Source: Desulfovibrionaceae bacterium
GTDB lineage: Bacteria; Desulfobacterota; Desulfovibrionia; Desulfovibrionales; Desulfovibrionaceae
DNA length: 64,000 bases
Reading direction: 5' to 3'
NCBI GenBank assembly: GCA_009783025.1
Contig: WRHY01000002.1
Coordinates: 1 to 64,000 of the forward strand
In this document: piece after piece, positions 26,201-34,583 of the stretch
Numbering within the stretch: position 1 is the first letter of the stretch
How the letters are laid out: every line of letters begins with the position of its first letter
The notes under the pieces: generated by a model
Database searches by the model: none
Told to the model about the DNA's origin: nothing
Seen by the model: the letters and a program-made list of their open reading frames with translations, nothing else
Made by a program: the position numbers and the translations under genes

Positions 26201-27035
26201 GATTCTTGTTTTCATCAATAATTTTGCACACAAAAAGATTGAGAAGCTTATTAAAAGCGTTAGGCTTATCGGAAACCCCATTGTGGCGCAAAATTTTCAT
26301 AATCTGATTGTAAATTTTGCCGCTATCTTCTTCGTCCATATTTTCTAAATTGCCATACGTTAATCGTTTGTGGACAATATTATACGGCGATGCGTAATCT
26401 TCAAAAATGCCATTTTTCTTGAATACTTTATTCCAACGCTCGTGTATGTCTTTAGTCTCGGACAGCGCAGCCCACTCTTCGAGCGTGTCAACAATGCTGT
26501 TTACAGATTCAAAGGCATTATTAGCAAGGCGAGAGGAATATAAGCATAGATGTTTCGCTGAGGTGGCATTTTTATAGTATGTAAATAGCTGCCCACCATC
26601 GGTGAGCATCTTTTTCAATTCTTTTTCATATTCCTTGCCCCAAGTCTTACATTCAATCATTAAAAAAGCTTGCCCGTTTGGAGTGTTTACCAATATGTCA
26701 AGCTCTGCCGAATGACCCCTGCCAGACGGGTACACTTTTTCGAGCTCGATACAGCCCGGAGCATATCCCTTTTCGAGCAAACGGTTCACACATTCTAAAA
26801 CGACCAAATTCTCTGGTCTTGAAAAATTGCTGGCTGCTCTATTTCTCACAAGTATTTGAGCAGGCTCATTAAAGGAGCTATCTGCATATTCGATACGATT
26901 AGCCGAAACATCGACACGCAAAGAATAGCCCTCATGCTGAGCATACGATTTGACGTAGACATCGGCTTCGCCGTCCAACGGCACAAAACCAAGGAGCTTT
27001 ATTGATTTTTTTACAATTTCTACGCCTATAGCCAT
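23259..27035 (-). CDS. Single-chain restriction-modification enzyme: nuclease, N6-adenine methyltransferase and specificity domains
   Basis: A 1258-residue fusion. Residues about 80-150 resemble a type I HsdR-like N-terminal nuclease with PD-(D/E)xK residues in AELDILVN and FLMIECKTWG. An HsdM-type methyltransferase follows: GQFFTPVPIAKFI near 410, SAM motif I VIDYACGSGHFL near 445, and catalytic NPPF near 565. From about 875 there are two HsdS target-recognition regions (GAICDVISGQSPESE; VSTKIGSGATPRGG), each followed by a helix (LEVQRQIVAEFEAIEKEIDGV; EQQKLLDKLI). This is type IIG/IIL-like architecture: cutting, methylating and recognition in one chain. It is visibly AT-rich against its neighbours and bounded by family A repeats, so acquired by transfer. 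No separate HsdR or methylase is present. Confidence 0.88.
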   Translation of the reverse strand: MAIGVEIVKKSIKLLGFVPLDGEADVYVKSYAQHEGYSLRVDVSANRIEYADSSFNEPAQILVRNRAASNFSRPENLVVLECVNRLLEKGYAPGCIELEKVYPSGRGHSAELDILVNTPNGQAFLMIECKTWGKEYEKELKKMLTDGGQLFTYYKNATSAKHLCLYSSRLANNAFESVNSIVDTLEEWAALSETKDIHERWNKVFKKNGIFEDYASPYNIVHKRLTYGNLENMDEEDSGKIYNQIMKILRHNGVSDKPNAFNKLLNLFVCKIIDENKNPDEEVAFQCWDGLSDEELQMTLNDLYKDGMSRFLDIDVIDHPMDEVEKKLGGLENFANKAELISIITDLRLKKSPNFAFIEVLDERTFELNANIVREIVELLQGYKFRYEQKHEFLGNFFELLLNTSMKQEAGQFFTPVPIAKFIISSLPLEKFVYDRIRADEPLPTVIDYACGSGHFLTEFMAQMQGIIEKTDTNNASPSNRKKFAAWSDSVKFSWADEYVYGIDFDNRLVKTAKVSAFFNGDGEATIIWGDGLDGFEDSKTYKGKLKKVASNKKDNGQFDILISNPPFSVTAFRHNLKDGAKNFDLFDSLTDNSSEIECLFVERMKQLLKEGGWAGVILPSSILSNGGIYSRAREIIFKYFNVKAIVEFGSGTFMETGTNTIVLFLERRSDNDHEKINQAINAFFANKRDVTVMGIERAFSSYVTNVYDGLNFEDYISLISENANDAMKNHELWKDCSRDFGEVPYTKAFEVEKEKMLFFLLTHKQDIILVKSGQKQDEKTFLGYEFSKRRGHEGIKFLPKGTMLFDESGNVSNSKKINSYIHDAFLGKPVCAVDEVVAKYASHGRLSGFFEYGTSRFGKRVNLRIKPSVKLMQRNKEMLVELGAICDVISGQSPESEFYNEDGVGLPFYQGKTDFTEKFLGAPRVWTTSVTKEARKGDIVMSVRAPVGPVNFVESDICIGRGLAAIRCDESKIIPLYLFCLLSSMQEEISGRIGMSFDSISRDEILALKILLPSLEVQRQIVAEFEAIEKEIDGVKIRITELGEEVKAKFLDMFGDPVANPMGWDTEKLSQVSTKIGSGATPRGGESSYVESGVSLIRSMNVYNGYFKYDGLAFITDEQAKQLDGVTIQENDVLLNITGASVARSCIVPNNVLPARVNQHVSIIRCDPAQLNYVFVNAILTNDSYQRLLLSLGESGGMSRQAITKMQIEDLTIILPPIKLQDGFAEYMSNATESITEQQKLLDKLIVNRKNILERYL

Positions 27036-27052
27036 AAAAACGACCTCCGCTA

Positions 27053-27104
27053 GGAGCTGTTTCTAAATGCCCCTTTGCAAAAAGGGCCGGGAGTTCCTTG
27101 CTCT
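27053..27104. repeat. Degenerate family A fragment (A5)
   Basis: GGAGCTGTTTCTAAAT resembles a family A terminus, followed by a CCCTTT-GCAAA-AAAGGG hairpin and GTTCCTTGCTCT, a stretch also found near the right end of A1. It lies just upstream of the restriction-modification gene start; the other side of that gene holds A3. The rest of the 27036-27273 gap is AT-rich and likely carries the promoter of that gene. Confidence 0.45.
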
Positions 27105-27273
27105 CCACATTGGGGCAAGGCTGCTGTGGCAGGGCTACGGCAAGGAAGCTTTCTTCTTGCGCGTTTTATGAGTTTTTATATTTTTTCCGTTTATAAAAGT
27201 CAACGCTTTATTTTGTATTAATTGTGGTTTTTGCATCCGGAATATTTTAAGGCCGCCAGGGTTTTAGCGGACG

Positions 27274-28131
27274 CTATTCCGCCGGGCTGAACGCTTTCTT
27301 TTTGGAAACCTTGACCATTACCTCGGTAACGAACTGAGTGTGGTTCCTTGTTGTCCAATAGTCGGTGACATAGCGTTCATACGACTCTTCATCCAAGGTA
27401 TACCCATACTGCCGTGCCCAGTTGCAAATTTTTCCGTAGGTGTCGCCAAGGGTCTCGTGGCTGCCTATGTGGTAGCAGGTGGCCATCATGCAGCCGCCAA
27501 AGGCTTCCCTGACCTCTTTGGCGCAGGGCAGCAGCGTTTTCTGCATGATTTTTATCTGCCGGGCTTCATTCCGCATTCTTTTTTTGAAAGAGGAAAACTG
27601 TATGATGACCGGGCCGGTTATTTCATGGCCCTGTTTTTCAAGAAAGTTGGTGAAATCAATATTGATGATGGCGGCCTTGATGTCGTTGTCAAACGTCTGC
27701 TCCTGGAAAATAAGCTCCGTTTTTTCCACATACTTGACGGAAACTTCCTGGATATTGTTTTCAATAACCATCTCCGCTTCGCGGATCAGGTCATACCAGT
27801 CTTTGACGGATATATATTTTCTGCGGATAGCTTCCTGCTCTTGTTCCAGCTCTTTGATTTTTGCCAGGAATGAATTTTGGATTGCCCGGTAGACATTGGG
27901 CACATTGCCTTCGATAAAGGCCCGCATCTCATCAAGCCGGAACCCCATTTGTTTGTAATACTTGATAACCGGCACCGTCAGCAGGGATTCATCGGTGTAA
28001 TAGCGGTAGTTGTTGTAGTCCTGCCGCTGTGAGGAGATCAGGCCGATTCTGTCATAATAGCGGAGAGCCTTTTTCGATATGTTGCATATTCTGCTCATAT
28101 CTCCGATGGAATACTTTTCTTTGTATCTCAT
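27274..28131 (-). CDS. MerR-family regulator with GyrI-like effector domain (probable choline-locus regulator)
   Basis: A 285-residue activator/repressor. The N-terminal MerR helix-turn-helix reads YSIGDMSRICNISKKALRYYDRIGLISSQRQDYNNYRYYTDESL, followed by a coiled-coil (FLAKIKELEQEQEAIRRKY). The C-terminal half resembles a GyrI/AraC-effector-type ligand-binding fold and ends TEVMVKVSKKK. It lies third in a minus-strand unit with the small protein and the transporter, divergent from the BMC operon. MerR proteins act at promoters with 19-20 base spacers, and both promoters in the 29.5-29.9 kb gap have that geometry, so it most likely controls both and itself. The inducer is unknown; choline or a product is the obvious candidate. 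Confidence 0.85.
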   Translation of the reverse strand: MRYKEKYSIGDMSRICNISKKALRYYDRIGLISSQRQDYNNYRYYTDESLLTVPVIKYYKQMGFRLDEMRAFIEGNVPNVYRAIQNSFLAKIKELEQEQEAIRRKYISVKDWYDLIREAEMVIENNIQEVSVKYVEKTELIFQEQTFDNDIKAAIINIDFTNFLEKQGHEITGPVIIQFSSFKKRMRNEARQIKIMQKTLLPCAKEVREAFGGCMMATCYHIGSHETLGDTYGKICNWARQYGYTLDEESYERYVTDYWTTRNHTQFVTEVMVKVSKKKAFSPAE

Positions 28132-28197
28132 GGATACCCCCCACCGTTACCTGGCTACCGGTAGAATAGAGCGTGTCCGGCTTTCTGTAAATATTAT

Positions 28198-28464
28198 TTA
28201 ATCTTTGATATATTTATTGATAGTGGCCGCCCCTTCCGCAGGGGCGCGGAAGTAAACCTTGAGTTGGTTGTCGGAATCCAGCTCGAAGCGGGACTCCTCA
28301 AGCAGGCAGTTCGCTTCAGCGGTCATCAGAGCATTTAATATATCCTTCTTTTTAAAGGCCTTGAAGTGGCTGTACTGACCCTTGAGCGCGGCCATAACCT
28401 CATCAGTGGAGGCTTCATCAACCTGGGTGAAGTATTCCAGAATGGCATAATTAAGCGGCTTCAT
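28198..28464 (-). CDS. Small protein with winged-helix-like pattern, choline locus
   Basis: An 88-residue soluble protein. ILEYFTQVDEASTDEVMAALK, then FKAFKKKDILNALMTAEANCLLEESRFEL, then a LKVYFRAP beta hairpin, read like a small winged helix (helix-helix-helix-wing), a fold used for DNA or protein binding. I do not recognise the family. The start at 28464 (MKPLNY) is preferred to one six codons upstream because the conserved fold begins there. It overlaps the transporter end by 14 bases and precedes merR by 66 bases, so it belongs to the same transcript. Confidence 0.65.
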   Translation of the reverse strand: MKPLNYAILEYFTQVDEASTDEVMAALKGQYSHFKAFKKKDILNALMTAEANCLLEESRFELDSDNQLKVYFRAPAEGAATINKYIKD

Positions 28465-29551
28465 TATGCGCCTCCGCGTCATTTTTTCTGAACAGATCCA
28501 GGGGGTTCATCGCGATGATGAAAATACCGACGACCATGACCACGGCCGCGATCCAGGCGATGCCGGGCAGCATCCAGCCGTCCTGCTTGAAAATCAGCCC
28601 GAGGATGACCCAACAGAAGAAGGGACCCCAGAAGGAAAACATGCCGTTGCAGGACATGCCGAGAGCGGCGCCGCACATGGCATTGCCCTTGTACCAGAGC
28701 TGGAAGGCAAAGTAGGCGGCGAAACCGGCCACGATGAACCAGGGCATGGCCTCGGTATCAACAAAGGCCGCGCCGATCATGTCAAAGGGGTTTACGCCGG
28801 TGATATAGGCAAAGATGGGCACCAGAATGAAGAGATTGGAGAGGCTCGAAGTCACCTGGCGGATGGTGATTCCGATCTCGGAGTCGATCATGGCGGTGCC
28901 GTATCCGCACACGCTGCCTTCAAGCCCCCAGCCGAGGGCCGCGAGGAAGCCGAAAAATATTCCCAGGAACAAGCTCTGTGGAGCGTCCTCACCAAGACCG
29001 ACGCTGCCGATCAGGGCGCTGGCCAGAAAACAGATGGCAATACCCAACATCATGCGCGGAGTCAGCCGCTGTTTGAAAAGAATTCTGGCCAGAATGGCTC
29101 CGATGGCGGGGCACAGGGCGCTGATGGGCACGATAATCGAGCCCGCCTGTTGCAGGCCCACCACATAGCAGGTACTGGCGATCGGGCCGCCGATGAGCGC
29201 GGCGCCCATCATGACGCAGCCGGGTTTGGTCTTGAGGCAGCGGAAAAAGTCTCCGAGTTTGCCTTTGGCCAGCGCAATACCGAGAGCCCAGAGAGCGCTG
29301 CAAGTATCGGTGACCGCCGCGCCGAGCGCGCTCAAAAGAAACATAACGCCGAAAGACGACAGTCCCGAATCAGGCCCGTACCATACTCCCCACACGCCCA
29401 GGCCCATGGCCAGAGTCATGAAGGCCGTATAGTTGCCGTATGACATTCCTGACAGAACAGCGGTGATGACCCCTGTTCGTAAAAAATCGGACTTCAACCG
29501 TTTTCTGGCGGCAATAGCCGCCGGGGTTGGTGAACTGACTGCCTGCGCCAT
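28451..29551 (-). CDS. DMT/EamA-like membrane transporter of the choline locus
   Basis: A 366-residue polytopic membrane protein with about ten hydrophobic segments in two halves and repeated glycine-rich helices (VMMGAALIGGPIASTCYVVGLQQAGSIIVPISALCPAIGAILA), the pattern of drug/metabolite transporters. Substrate is unknown: position at the head of the regulator unit, facing cutC, suggests choline uptake or export of trimethylamine or ethanol. The start at 29551 (MAQAVSS) is six bases after GAGGAG; the upstream in-frame starts at 29557 and 29677 fit the ribosome site or promoter less well, the latter lying upstream of the predicted promoter. Confidence 0.8.
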   Translation of the reverse strand: MAQAVSSPTPAAIAARKRLKSDFLRTGVITAVLSGMSYGNYTAFMTLAMGLGVWGVWYGPDSGLSSFGVMFLLSALGAAVTDTCSALWALGIALAKGKLGDFFRCLKTKPGCVMMGAALIGGPIASTCYVVGLQQAGSIIVPISALCPAIGAILARILFKQRLTPRMMLGIAICFLASALIGSVGLGEDAPQSLFLGIFFGFLAALGWGLEGSVCGYGTAMIDSEIGITIRQVTSSLSNLFILVPIFAYITGVNPFDMIGAAFVDTEAMPWFIVAGFAAYFAFQLWYKGNAMCGAALGMSCNGMFSFWGPFFCWVILGLIFKQDGWMLPGIAWIAAVVMVVGIFIIAMNPLDLFRKNDAEAHNEAA

Positions 29552-29573
29552 ATACATCTCCTCTTTTCCTATA

Positions 29574-29604
29574 CAGGTAGCATTTCCCTCAAGGGGAAGG
29601 TCAA
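29574..29604 (-). promoter_or_regulatory. MerR-type promoter/operator for the transporter-merR unit
   Basis: Read on the minus strand: -35 TTGACC, a 19-base spacer containing the dyad TTCCC-CTTGA-GGGAA, then TACCTG as a weak -10. The long spacer with an internal dyad is characteristic of MerR-activated promoters. Confidence 0.6.
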
Positions 29605-29834
29605 TGCCATAAGGGGAATCTTTTTTGGAAAAGAATGCAGGGCCTCGTTTTGTGCGCTCAATAGTGAGTACGGCCACGTGTTTTCCGAATTTCTCCGGGG
29701 AGGAAAACAGCTTTTTCCTTGGATTGTTGCCTTAAGGCCTTTTGCTTCGGCCTGCCTGTCCGGCCTGTTCGTATGCGGTATATTGATGCTAAATCAGCGA
29801 GTTGCATTTTTCCCCCTTTTTTTTGTAAAGCCTC

Positions 29835-29866
29835 TTGACTTTCCCCCTTGGAGGAAGGGCTAGAGT
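29835..29866 (+). promoter_or_regulatory. MerR-type promoter/operator for the BMC-cutC unit
   Basis: -35 TTGACT (29835-29840), exactly 20 bases of spacer, -10 TAGAGT (29861-29866). The spacer begins TTCCCCCTTGGAGGAA, closely matching the spacer of the divergent promoter, and includes CCCTT-GGAGG-AAGGG. A 20-base spacer is too long for ordinary sigma-70 use and fits MerR activation. Confidence 0.65.
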
Positions 29867-29902
29867 AGAGGTATTTTCCATCCCAAATAATCCGGAGAGC
29901 AT

Positions 29903-30505
29903 ATGCGTTACTATGGTGAAGAGGCCCTGGGCCTCATTGAGACACTGGGCATGGTTCCGGCGATCAACGGTGCGGACGGCATGCTCAAGGCGGCCAATGT
30001 CCAGTTGATCTCCTATGAAAACGTCGGTTCCACCCTGGTTACCATCATGGTCAAAGGAGATGTGGCGGCGGTCAAGGCTTCGGTTGAAGCCGGGGCAACG
30101 GCGGCCGCGTCCATCGGCAAGCTCACCGCGCGCAACGTCATGCCCAGGCCCATCCGCGCCGTCGGCGACATCGTGTCCGTGTATGCGGTTGATGACGCCC
30201 CCGCCCCGCCGCTCAAAGCCCTGGGACTTATCGAGACTTTCGGTATTGTGTATCTGTTGGAAGCGGCGGATGCCATGGTCAAGGCGGCCAATGTGGAGCT
30301 TATTGGTTTTGAAAACGTGGCCTCGGGCTACATTTCCGTCCTGGTACAGGGTGATGTGGCCGCGTGCAAGTCCGCCGTGGAGGCGGGCGTCAGGGCGGTG
30401 GAAGCGATGGGAAGCAACGTGTACAGCTCGTGCGTTATCCCCATGCCCCATCCTGATCTGGCGAAGCTGATCAAGCGCTACGCCATTGAAAACCTGTTGC
30501 CCTAA
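29903..30505 (+). CDS. Tandem-domain microcompartment shell protein (BMC-T)
   Basis: A 200-residue shell protein with two complete BMC domains: residues about 7-85 (ALGLIETLGMVPAINGADGMLKAANV) and about 105-185 ([26 protein letters not shown]). Such tandem proteins trimerise into pseudohexameric tiles that often have larger or gated pores. Each half has the canonical KAANV helix and a VQGDVAAC/VKGDVAAV strand. A 20-residue linker rich in A and P joins the halves. It is the first gene of the plus-strand unit, with GGAG eight bases before the ATG. No cysteine at the pore loops suggests it does not carry an iron-sulfur cluster as PduT does. Confidence 0.92.
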   Translation: MRYYGEEALGLIETLGMVPAINGADGMLKAANVQLISYENVGSTLVTIMVKGDVAAVKASVEAGATAAASIGKLTARNVMPRPIRAVGDIVSVYAVDDAPAPPLKALGLIETFGIVYLLEAADAMVKAANVELIGFENVASGYISVLVQGDVAACKSAVEAGVRAVEAMGSNVYSSCVIPMPHPDLAKLIKRYAIENLLP

Positions 30506-30531
30506 GGTACACGGGAAAGGGGCGGGACGGT

Positions 30532-32010
30532 ATGCTGGCCGATAAAGATTTACTTTCCATGCAGCAGGCGCGGATTCTCTCGGAGAACGCCTTTGCAGCC
30601 CAGAAGCGGCTGGCGGCCTTTCCGCAGGAGAAGCTCGACGCCATTGTTGAAGGCATGGCAACAGCGGTTGCGGAGCAGGTCCGGACTCTGGCCGTATTGT
30701 CCCACGAAGAGACCGATTATGGCAAATGGGAAGACAAGCTGGCCAAAAACCTGTTTGTCTGTTCCGAAGTGCGGAAAGCTCTGAGGGACATGCGCTGTGT
30801 GGGCGTGATCTTCGATGAGCCGGAAAACGGGCTCATGGAGATCGGCGTGCCGCTCGGCGTTATCGTGGCGCTCTGCCCTGTGACCAGCCCTGTTTCAACT
30901 ACGATCTATAAAGCGCTGCTTGCCGTCAAGTCCGGCAACGCAATGATCTTTTCTCCCCATCCCGGAGCCTCGAAAAGCATCAGCACGGCCCTGGACATCA
31001 TGATCGCTGCCGCCGAAGCGCAGGGCCTGCCGCAAGGCTGTCTCTCCTATCTGAGCACAGTTAGCAAAAGTGGTACTGCCGAGCTTATGCGGCATCCGGC
31101 CACCACGCTGATCATGATCAGCGGAGTGCCCGGCATGTTCGAAGTGGCGCGCTCTACCGGCAAGCCGATTATTTACGGCGGCGCGGGCCACGGTCCCGCC
31201 TTTATCGAGCGTAGCGCGGATCTCCGCCAAGCCGTGGCGGACATCATTCTCAGCAAAACCTTTGATAACGGCATCGCCCCGTCAGCTGAGCAGTCCGTGG
31301 TGGTTGAGACCTGCATCACGCAGGACGTCAGGCGGCTCTTTCAGGAGCACGGCGCATATTTTATGTCCGAGGAAGAGTCCCTGCGCCTGACAGACCGGTT
31401 TTTCCACGCCGATGGCCGGTGCAAGCGGTCCATGGTGGGCCTTGCGGCCGATGTTCTGGCAAAGCGGGCGGACATCTCCGCGCCCGCCGGGGTGAAGCTG
31501 TTGCTGGCGGAACGCAAGTATGTGTCGGAAGCGGATCCCTACTCCAGAGGGTTTTTTGCTCCTGTGCTGGCCTACTATGTGGAGGATGACTGGGAGCATG
31601 CCTGCGAAAAGTGCATTGAACTGCTGCTGCATGAGAGAAATGCGCATACGCTGGCCATTCATTCCAACAATAAAGACGTGATCCGGCAGTTTGCCCTGAA
31701 AAAGCCCGTGGGCCGGATGCTGGTCAACACTCCCGCCGCCTACGGGGGCGTGGGCATGAGCACCAATCTCTTCCCGGCCATGACCCTCGGCAGCGGCTTG
31801 GCCGGGTACGGCATCACTTCCGATAACGTCTCTCCTTTAAACCTTATTTACAGACGTAAAGTCGGGTACGGCGTCAGAAAAGCGCCCGCGCATGTAGACA
31901 ACACCCCGGCCGAGGCCGACAGCGCGCGCAGGCTGGAGGCTTTGCAGCGCATATTGACAGAAGCTATCGAGGCTATAAACGGGTACCCAAGCGGGTCCGC
32001 AGACAGGTAA
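30532..32010 (+). CDS. CoA-acylating aldehyde dehydrogenase homologue lacking the catalytic cysteine
   Basis: A 492-residue member of the EutE/PduP/AdhE-type aldehyde dehydrogenases, which convert acetaldehyde to acetyl-CoA. The fold signatures are intact: GVIVALCPVTSPVSTTIYKALLAVKSGNAMIFSPHP, and TGKPIIYGGAGHGPAFIE. At the active site, where AdhE reads FDNG-xICASEQ, this protein reads FDNGIAPSAEQ; the cysteine position is Pro250 (codon CCG at 31279). Other cysteines exist but not in this loop. So it is either catalytically dead, a structural or regulatory paralogue, or uses an unusual mechanism. The C-terminal helix (SARRLEALQRILTEAIEAI) looks like an amphipathic encapsulation peptide. Between the BMC-T gene and cutC. 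Confidence 0.88.
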   Translation: MLADKDLLSMQQARILSENAFAAQKRLAAFPQEKLDAIVEGMATAVAEQVRTLAVLSHEETDYGKWEDKLAKNLFVCSEVRKALRDMRCVGVIFDEPENGLMEIGVPLGVIVALCPVTSPVSTTIYKALLAVKSGNAMIFSPHPGASKSISTALDIMIAAAEAQGLPQGCLSYLSTVSKSGTAELMRHPATTLIMISGVPGMFEVARSTGKPIIYGGAGHGPAFIERSADLRQAVADIILSKTFDNGIAPSAEQSVVVETCITQDVRRLFQEHGAYFMSEEESLRLTDRFFHADGRCKRSMVGLAADVLAKRADISAPAGVKLLLAERKYVSEADPYSRGFFAPVLAYYVEDDWEHACEKCIELLLHERNAHTLAIHSNNKDVIRQFALKKPVGRMLVNTPAAYGGVGMSTNLFPAMTLGSGLAGYGITSDNVSPLNLIYRRKVGYGVRKAPAHVDNTPAEADSARRLEALQRILTEAIEAINGYPSGSADR

Positions 32011-32035
32011 TTCCTTGCTCAATGGAGGATGAACA

Positions 32036-34573
32036 ATGGATCTGAGCGATTTTTCCAATAAGCTCGCGGAAGCGACCAAGAACTTGACGCCCGCGGAAAA
32101 GGCATCGTTGAGGAAGATTTTTGAAGGCATTTCCGCCGATATCCTGCAAAACGTTCCTGTTTCCACGGCGGCTCCTTCCAAAGATAGCGGCGTGCCTGAA
32201 GGGCCTACTGAGCGCCATGTGAAGCTCAAGGAAAACTTTCTGAAACAGGTGCCCAGCATCACTACCTACCGGGCCCGGGCCATCACCAAGATTGCCAGGG
32301 AAAATCCGGGCATGCCCAAAGCGCTCCTCCGGGGCAAAGCCTTTCGCTACAGTTGCGAAACAGCGCCCCTGGTCATCCAGGATCATGAGCTTATCGTGGG
32401 CAATCCCACCGGCGCTCCGCGCGCGGGCGCGTTCTCCCCGGATCTGGCCTGGCGCTGGACCGAGCAGGAGCTCGACACCATAGGTTCCCGGCCTCAGGAT
32501 CCCTTTTATATTGCCGAGGAAGATAAGCGGATCATGCGCGAAGAGCTCTTCCCCTTCTGGAAGGGCAAGTCCGTTGACGAATACTGCGAGGACCAGTACC
32601 GCGAAGCGGGCGTGTGGGAGATGTCCGGCGAATCCTTCGTGTCCGACTGCTCCTATCATGCCATTAACGGCGGCGGCGACTCCAACCCCGGCTTTGACGT
32701 CATTCTCATGAAAAAGGGCATGCTGGACATCCAGCGGGAAGCCAAGGATCACCTGGACAAACTGGATTACGAAAATCCTGACGACATTGACAAGATCTAC
32801 TTCTATAAGTCCGTCATCGACACGACCGAAGGCGTGATGATTTACGCCAAACGTCTTTCCCAATATGCGGCTGAAAAAGCGGCCCATGAAAGCAGTCCCA
32901 AACGCAAAGCCGAACTGCTGAAGATCTCGGAAGTTTGCGCCAGGGTGCCCGCCCACAAGCCCAGCACCTTCTGGGAGGCCGTCCAGGCCGTGTGGACCGT
33001 GGAATCTCTGCTGGTTGTCGAAGAAAACCAGACCGGCATGTCCATCGGCCGCGTGGACCAGTACATGTATCCCTTCTACAGGGCCGATATCGATTCCGGC
33101 CGCATGACCGAATACGAGGCCTTTGACCTCGCGGGCTGCATGCTGATCAAAATGTCCGAAATGATGTGGATCACCAGTGAGGGCGGTTCCAAATTCTTTG
33201 CCGGGTATCAGCCTTTTGTGAATATGTGTGTGGGCGGCGTGACCCGCGACGGACGCGACGCGACCAACGATCTCACCTATCTGCTCATGGACGCGGTGCG
33301 CCACGTGAAAATTTACCAGCCTTCCCTGGCCGCCCGTGTGCACAACAGGTCGCCGGAAAAATATCTGCGCAAGATAGTGGATGTCATTCGTTCCGGCATG
33401 GGCTTCCCGGCCATCCACTTTGACGATTCGCACATCAAGATGATGCTGGCCAAGGGCGTTTCCATTGAAGATTCCCGCGATTACTGCCTGATGGGCTGCG
33501 TGGAGCCGCAAAAATCGGGCCGTCTGTACCAGTGGACCTCCACCGCTTACACCCAATGGCCTATTTGCATCGAACTGGTGCTGAACCGCGGCGTGCCGCT
33601 GTGGTACGGCAAGCGGGTCACCCCTGATATGGGCGATCTCGGCCAGTACGACAGCTACGAAAAATTTGAAGCCGCCGTCAAAGAACAGATCAAGTGGATT
33701 ACCAAGTGGACCAGTGTGGCCACGGTCATTTCGCAGCGTGTGCATAAAGATCTCGCTCCCAAGCCGCTGATGTCCCTCATGTATGAAGGCTGCATGGAAA
33801 AGGGGCGCGGCGTCGAAGCCGGCGGGGCCATGTACAACTTCGGCCCCGGCGTTGTCTGGAGCGGTCTGGCGACCTACGCGGACTCCATGGCCGCGATCAA
33901 AAAGCTCGTGTACGACGACAAAAAATATACCCTGGCCCAACTCAATGAGGCCCTGAAGGTCGATTTCGCGGGGCATGAGAAGCTGTTGGCCGACTGTCTG
34001 GCCGCGCCCAAATACGGCAATGATGACGACTACGCCGATCTTATCGCGGCGGATTTGATCAACTTCACGGAAATGGAGCACCGCAAGTTCAAGACCTTAT
34101 ATTCCGTGCTCAGCCACGGCACTCTGTCCATTTCCAACAACACCCCCTTTGGTCAACTCCTGGGCGCGTCCGCCAACGGCCGCCGGGCCTGGATGCCGCT
34201 TTCGGACGGCATCAGCCCTACCCAGGGCGCGGACTACAAAGGTCCCACGGCAATTATCAAATCCGTGTCCAAAATGGCCAACGACAACATGAACATCGGT
34301 CTGGTGCACAACTTCAAGCTGATGTCCGGTCTACTGGATACCCCGCAGGGGGAAAGCAGCATCATCACGCTCATCCGCACGGCCAGCATTCTCGGAAACG
34401 GCGAGATGCAGTTCAACTACCTGGATAACGAGGTGCTCCTGGATGCCCAGAAGCACCCGGAAAAGTATCGCGATCTTGTGGTCCGCGTGGCCGGGTACAG
34501 CGCCTTTTTCGTGGAGCTGTGCAAGGACGTGCAGGACGAGATCATCAGCCGGACCGTATTGCGCGAGATTTAG
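32036..34573 (+). CDS. cutC: Choline trimethylamine-lyase
   Basis: Glycyl-radical enzyme splitting choline into trimethylamine and acetaldehyde. At 845 residues it matches, to my memory, the D. alaskensis enzyme almost throughout with a one-residue offset: active-site loop LMGCVEPQ with Cys488 and Glu490, the radical glycine in RVAGYSAFF (Gly820), and [20 protein letters not shown] contributing choline-binding residues. These features separate it from glycerol, propanediol and isethionate lyases. The first ~60 residues form an extra segment with an amphipathic helix ([20 protein letters not shown]), typical of an encapsulation peptide that targets the enzyme to the shell. Followed 10 bases later by its activase. 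Confidence 0.97.
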   Translation: MDLSDFSNKLAEATKNLTPAEKASLRKIFEGISADILQNVPVSTAAPSKDSGVPEGPTERHVKLKENFLKQVPSITTYRARAITKIARENPGMPKALLRGKAFRYSCETAPLVIQDHELIVGNPTGAPRAGAFSPDLAWRWTEQELDTIGSRPQDPFYIAEEDKRIMREELFPFWKGKSVDEYCEDQYREAGVWEMSGESFVSDCSYHAINGGGDSNPGFDVILMKKGMLDIQREAKDHLDKLDYENPDDIDKIYFYKSVIDTTEGVMIYAKRLSQYAAEKAAHESSPKRKAELLKISEVCARVPAHKPSTFWEAVQAVWTVESLLVVEENQTGMSIGRVDQYMYPFYRADIDSGRMTEYEAFDLAGCMLIKMSEMMWITSEGGSKFFAGYQPFVNMCVGGVTRDGRDATNDLTYLLMDAVRHVKIYQPSLAARVHNRSPEKYLRKIVDVIRSGMGFPAIHFDDSHIKMMLAKGVSIEDSRDYCLMGCVEPQKSGRLYQWTSTAYTQWPICIELVLNRGVPLWYGKRVTPDMGDLGQYDSYEKFEAAVKEQIKWITKWTSVATVISQRVHKDLAPKPLMSLMYEGCMEKGRGVEAGGAMYNFGPGVVWSGLATYADSMAAIKKLVYDDKKYTLAQLNEALKVDFAGHEKLLADCLAAPKYGNDDDYADLIAADLINFTEMEHRKFKTLYSVLSHGTLSISNNTPFGQLLGASANGRRAWMPLSDGISPTQGADYKGPTAIIKSVSKMANDNMNIGLVHNFKLMSGLLDTPQGESSIITLIRTASILGNGEMQFNYLDNEVLLDAQKHPEKYRDLVVRVAGYSAFFVELCKDVQDEIISRTVLREI

Positions 34574-34583
34574 AGACAATACC

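Larger units (their letters stand above)
29552..29902. promoter_or_regulatory. Divergent control region of the choline microcompartment locus
   Basis: A 351-base gap holding two outward-facing MerR-type promoters (listed separately). The middle (about 29605-29830) shows no other recognisable signal. Confidence 0.6.

Noticed and set aside
31973..34081. A 702-codon frame antisense to cutC
   Set aside because: Mirror of the strongly conserved cutC coding frame; no recognisable protein features.
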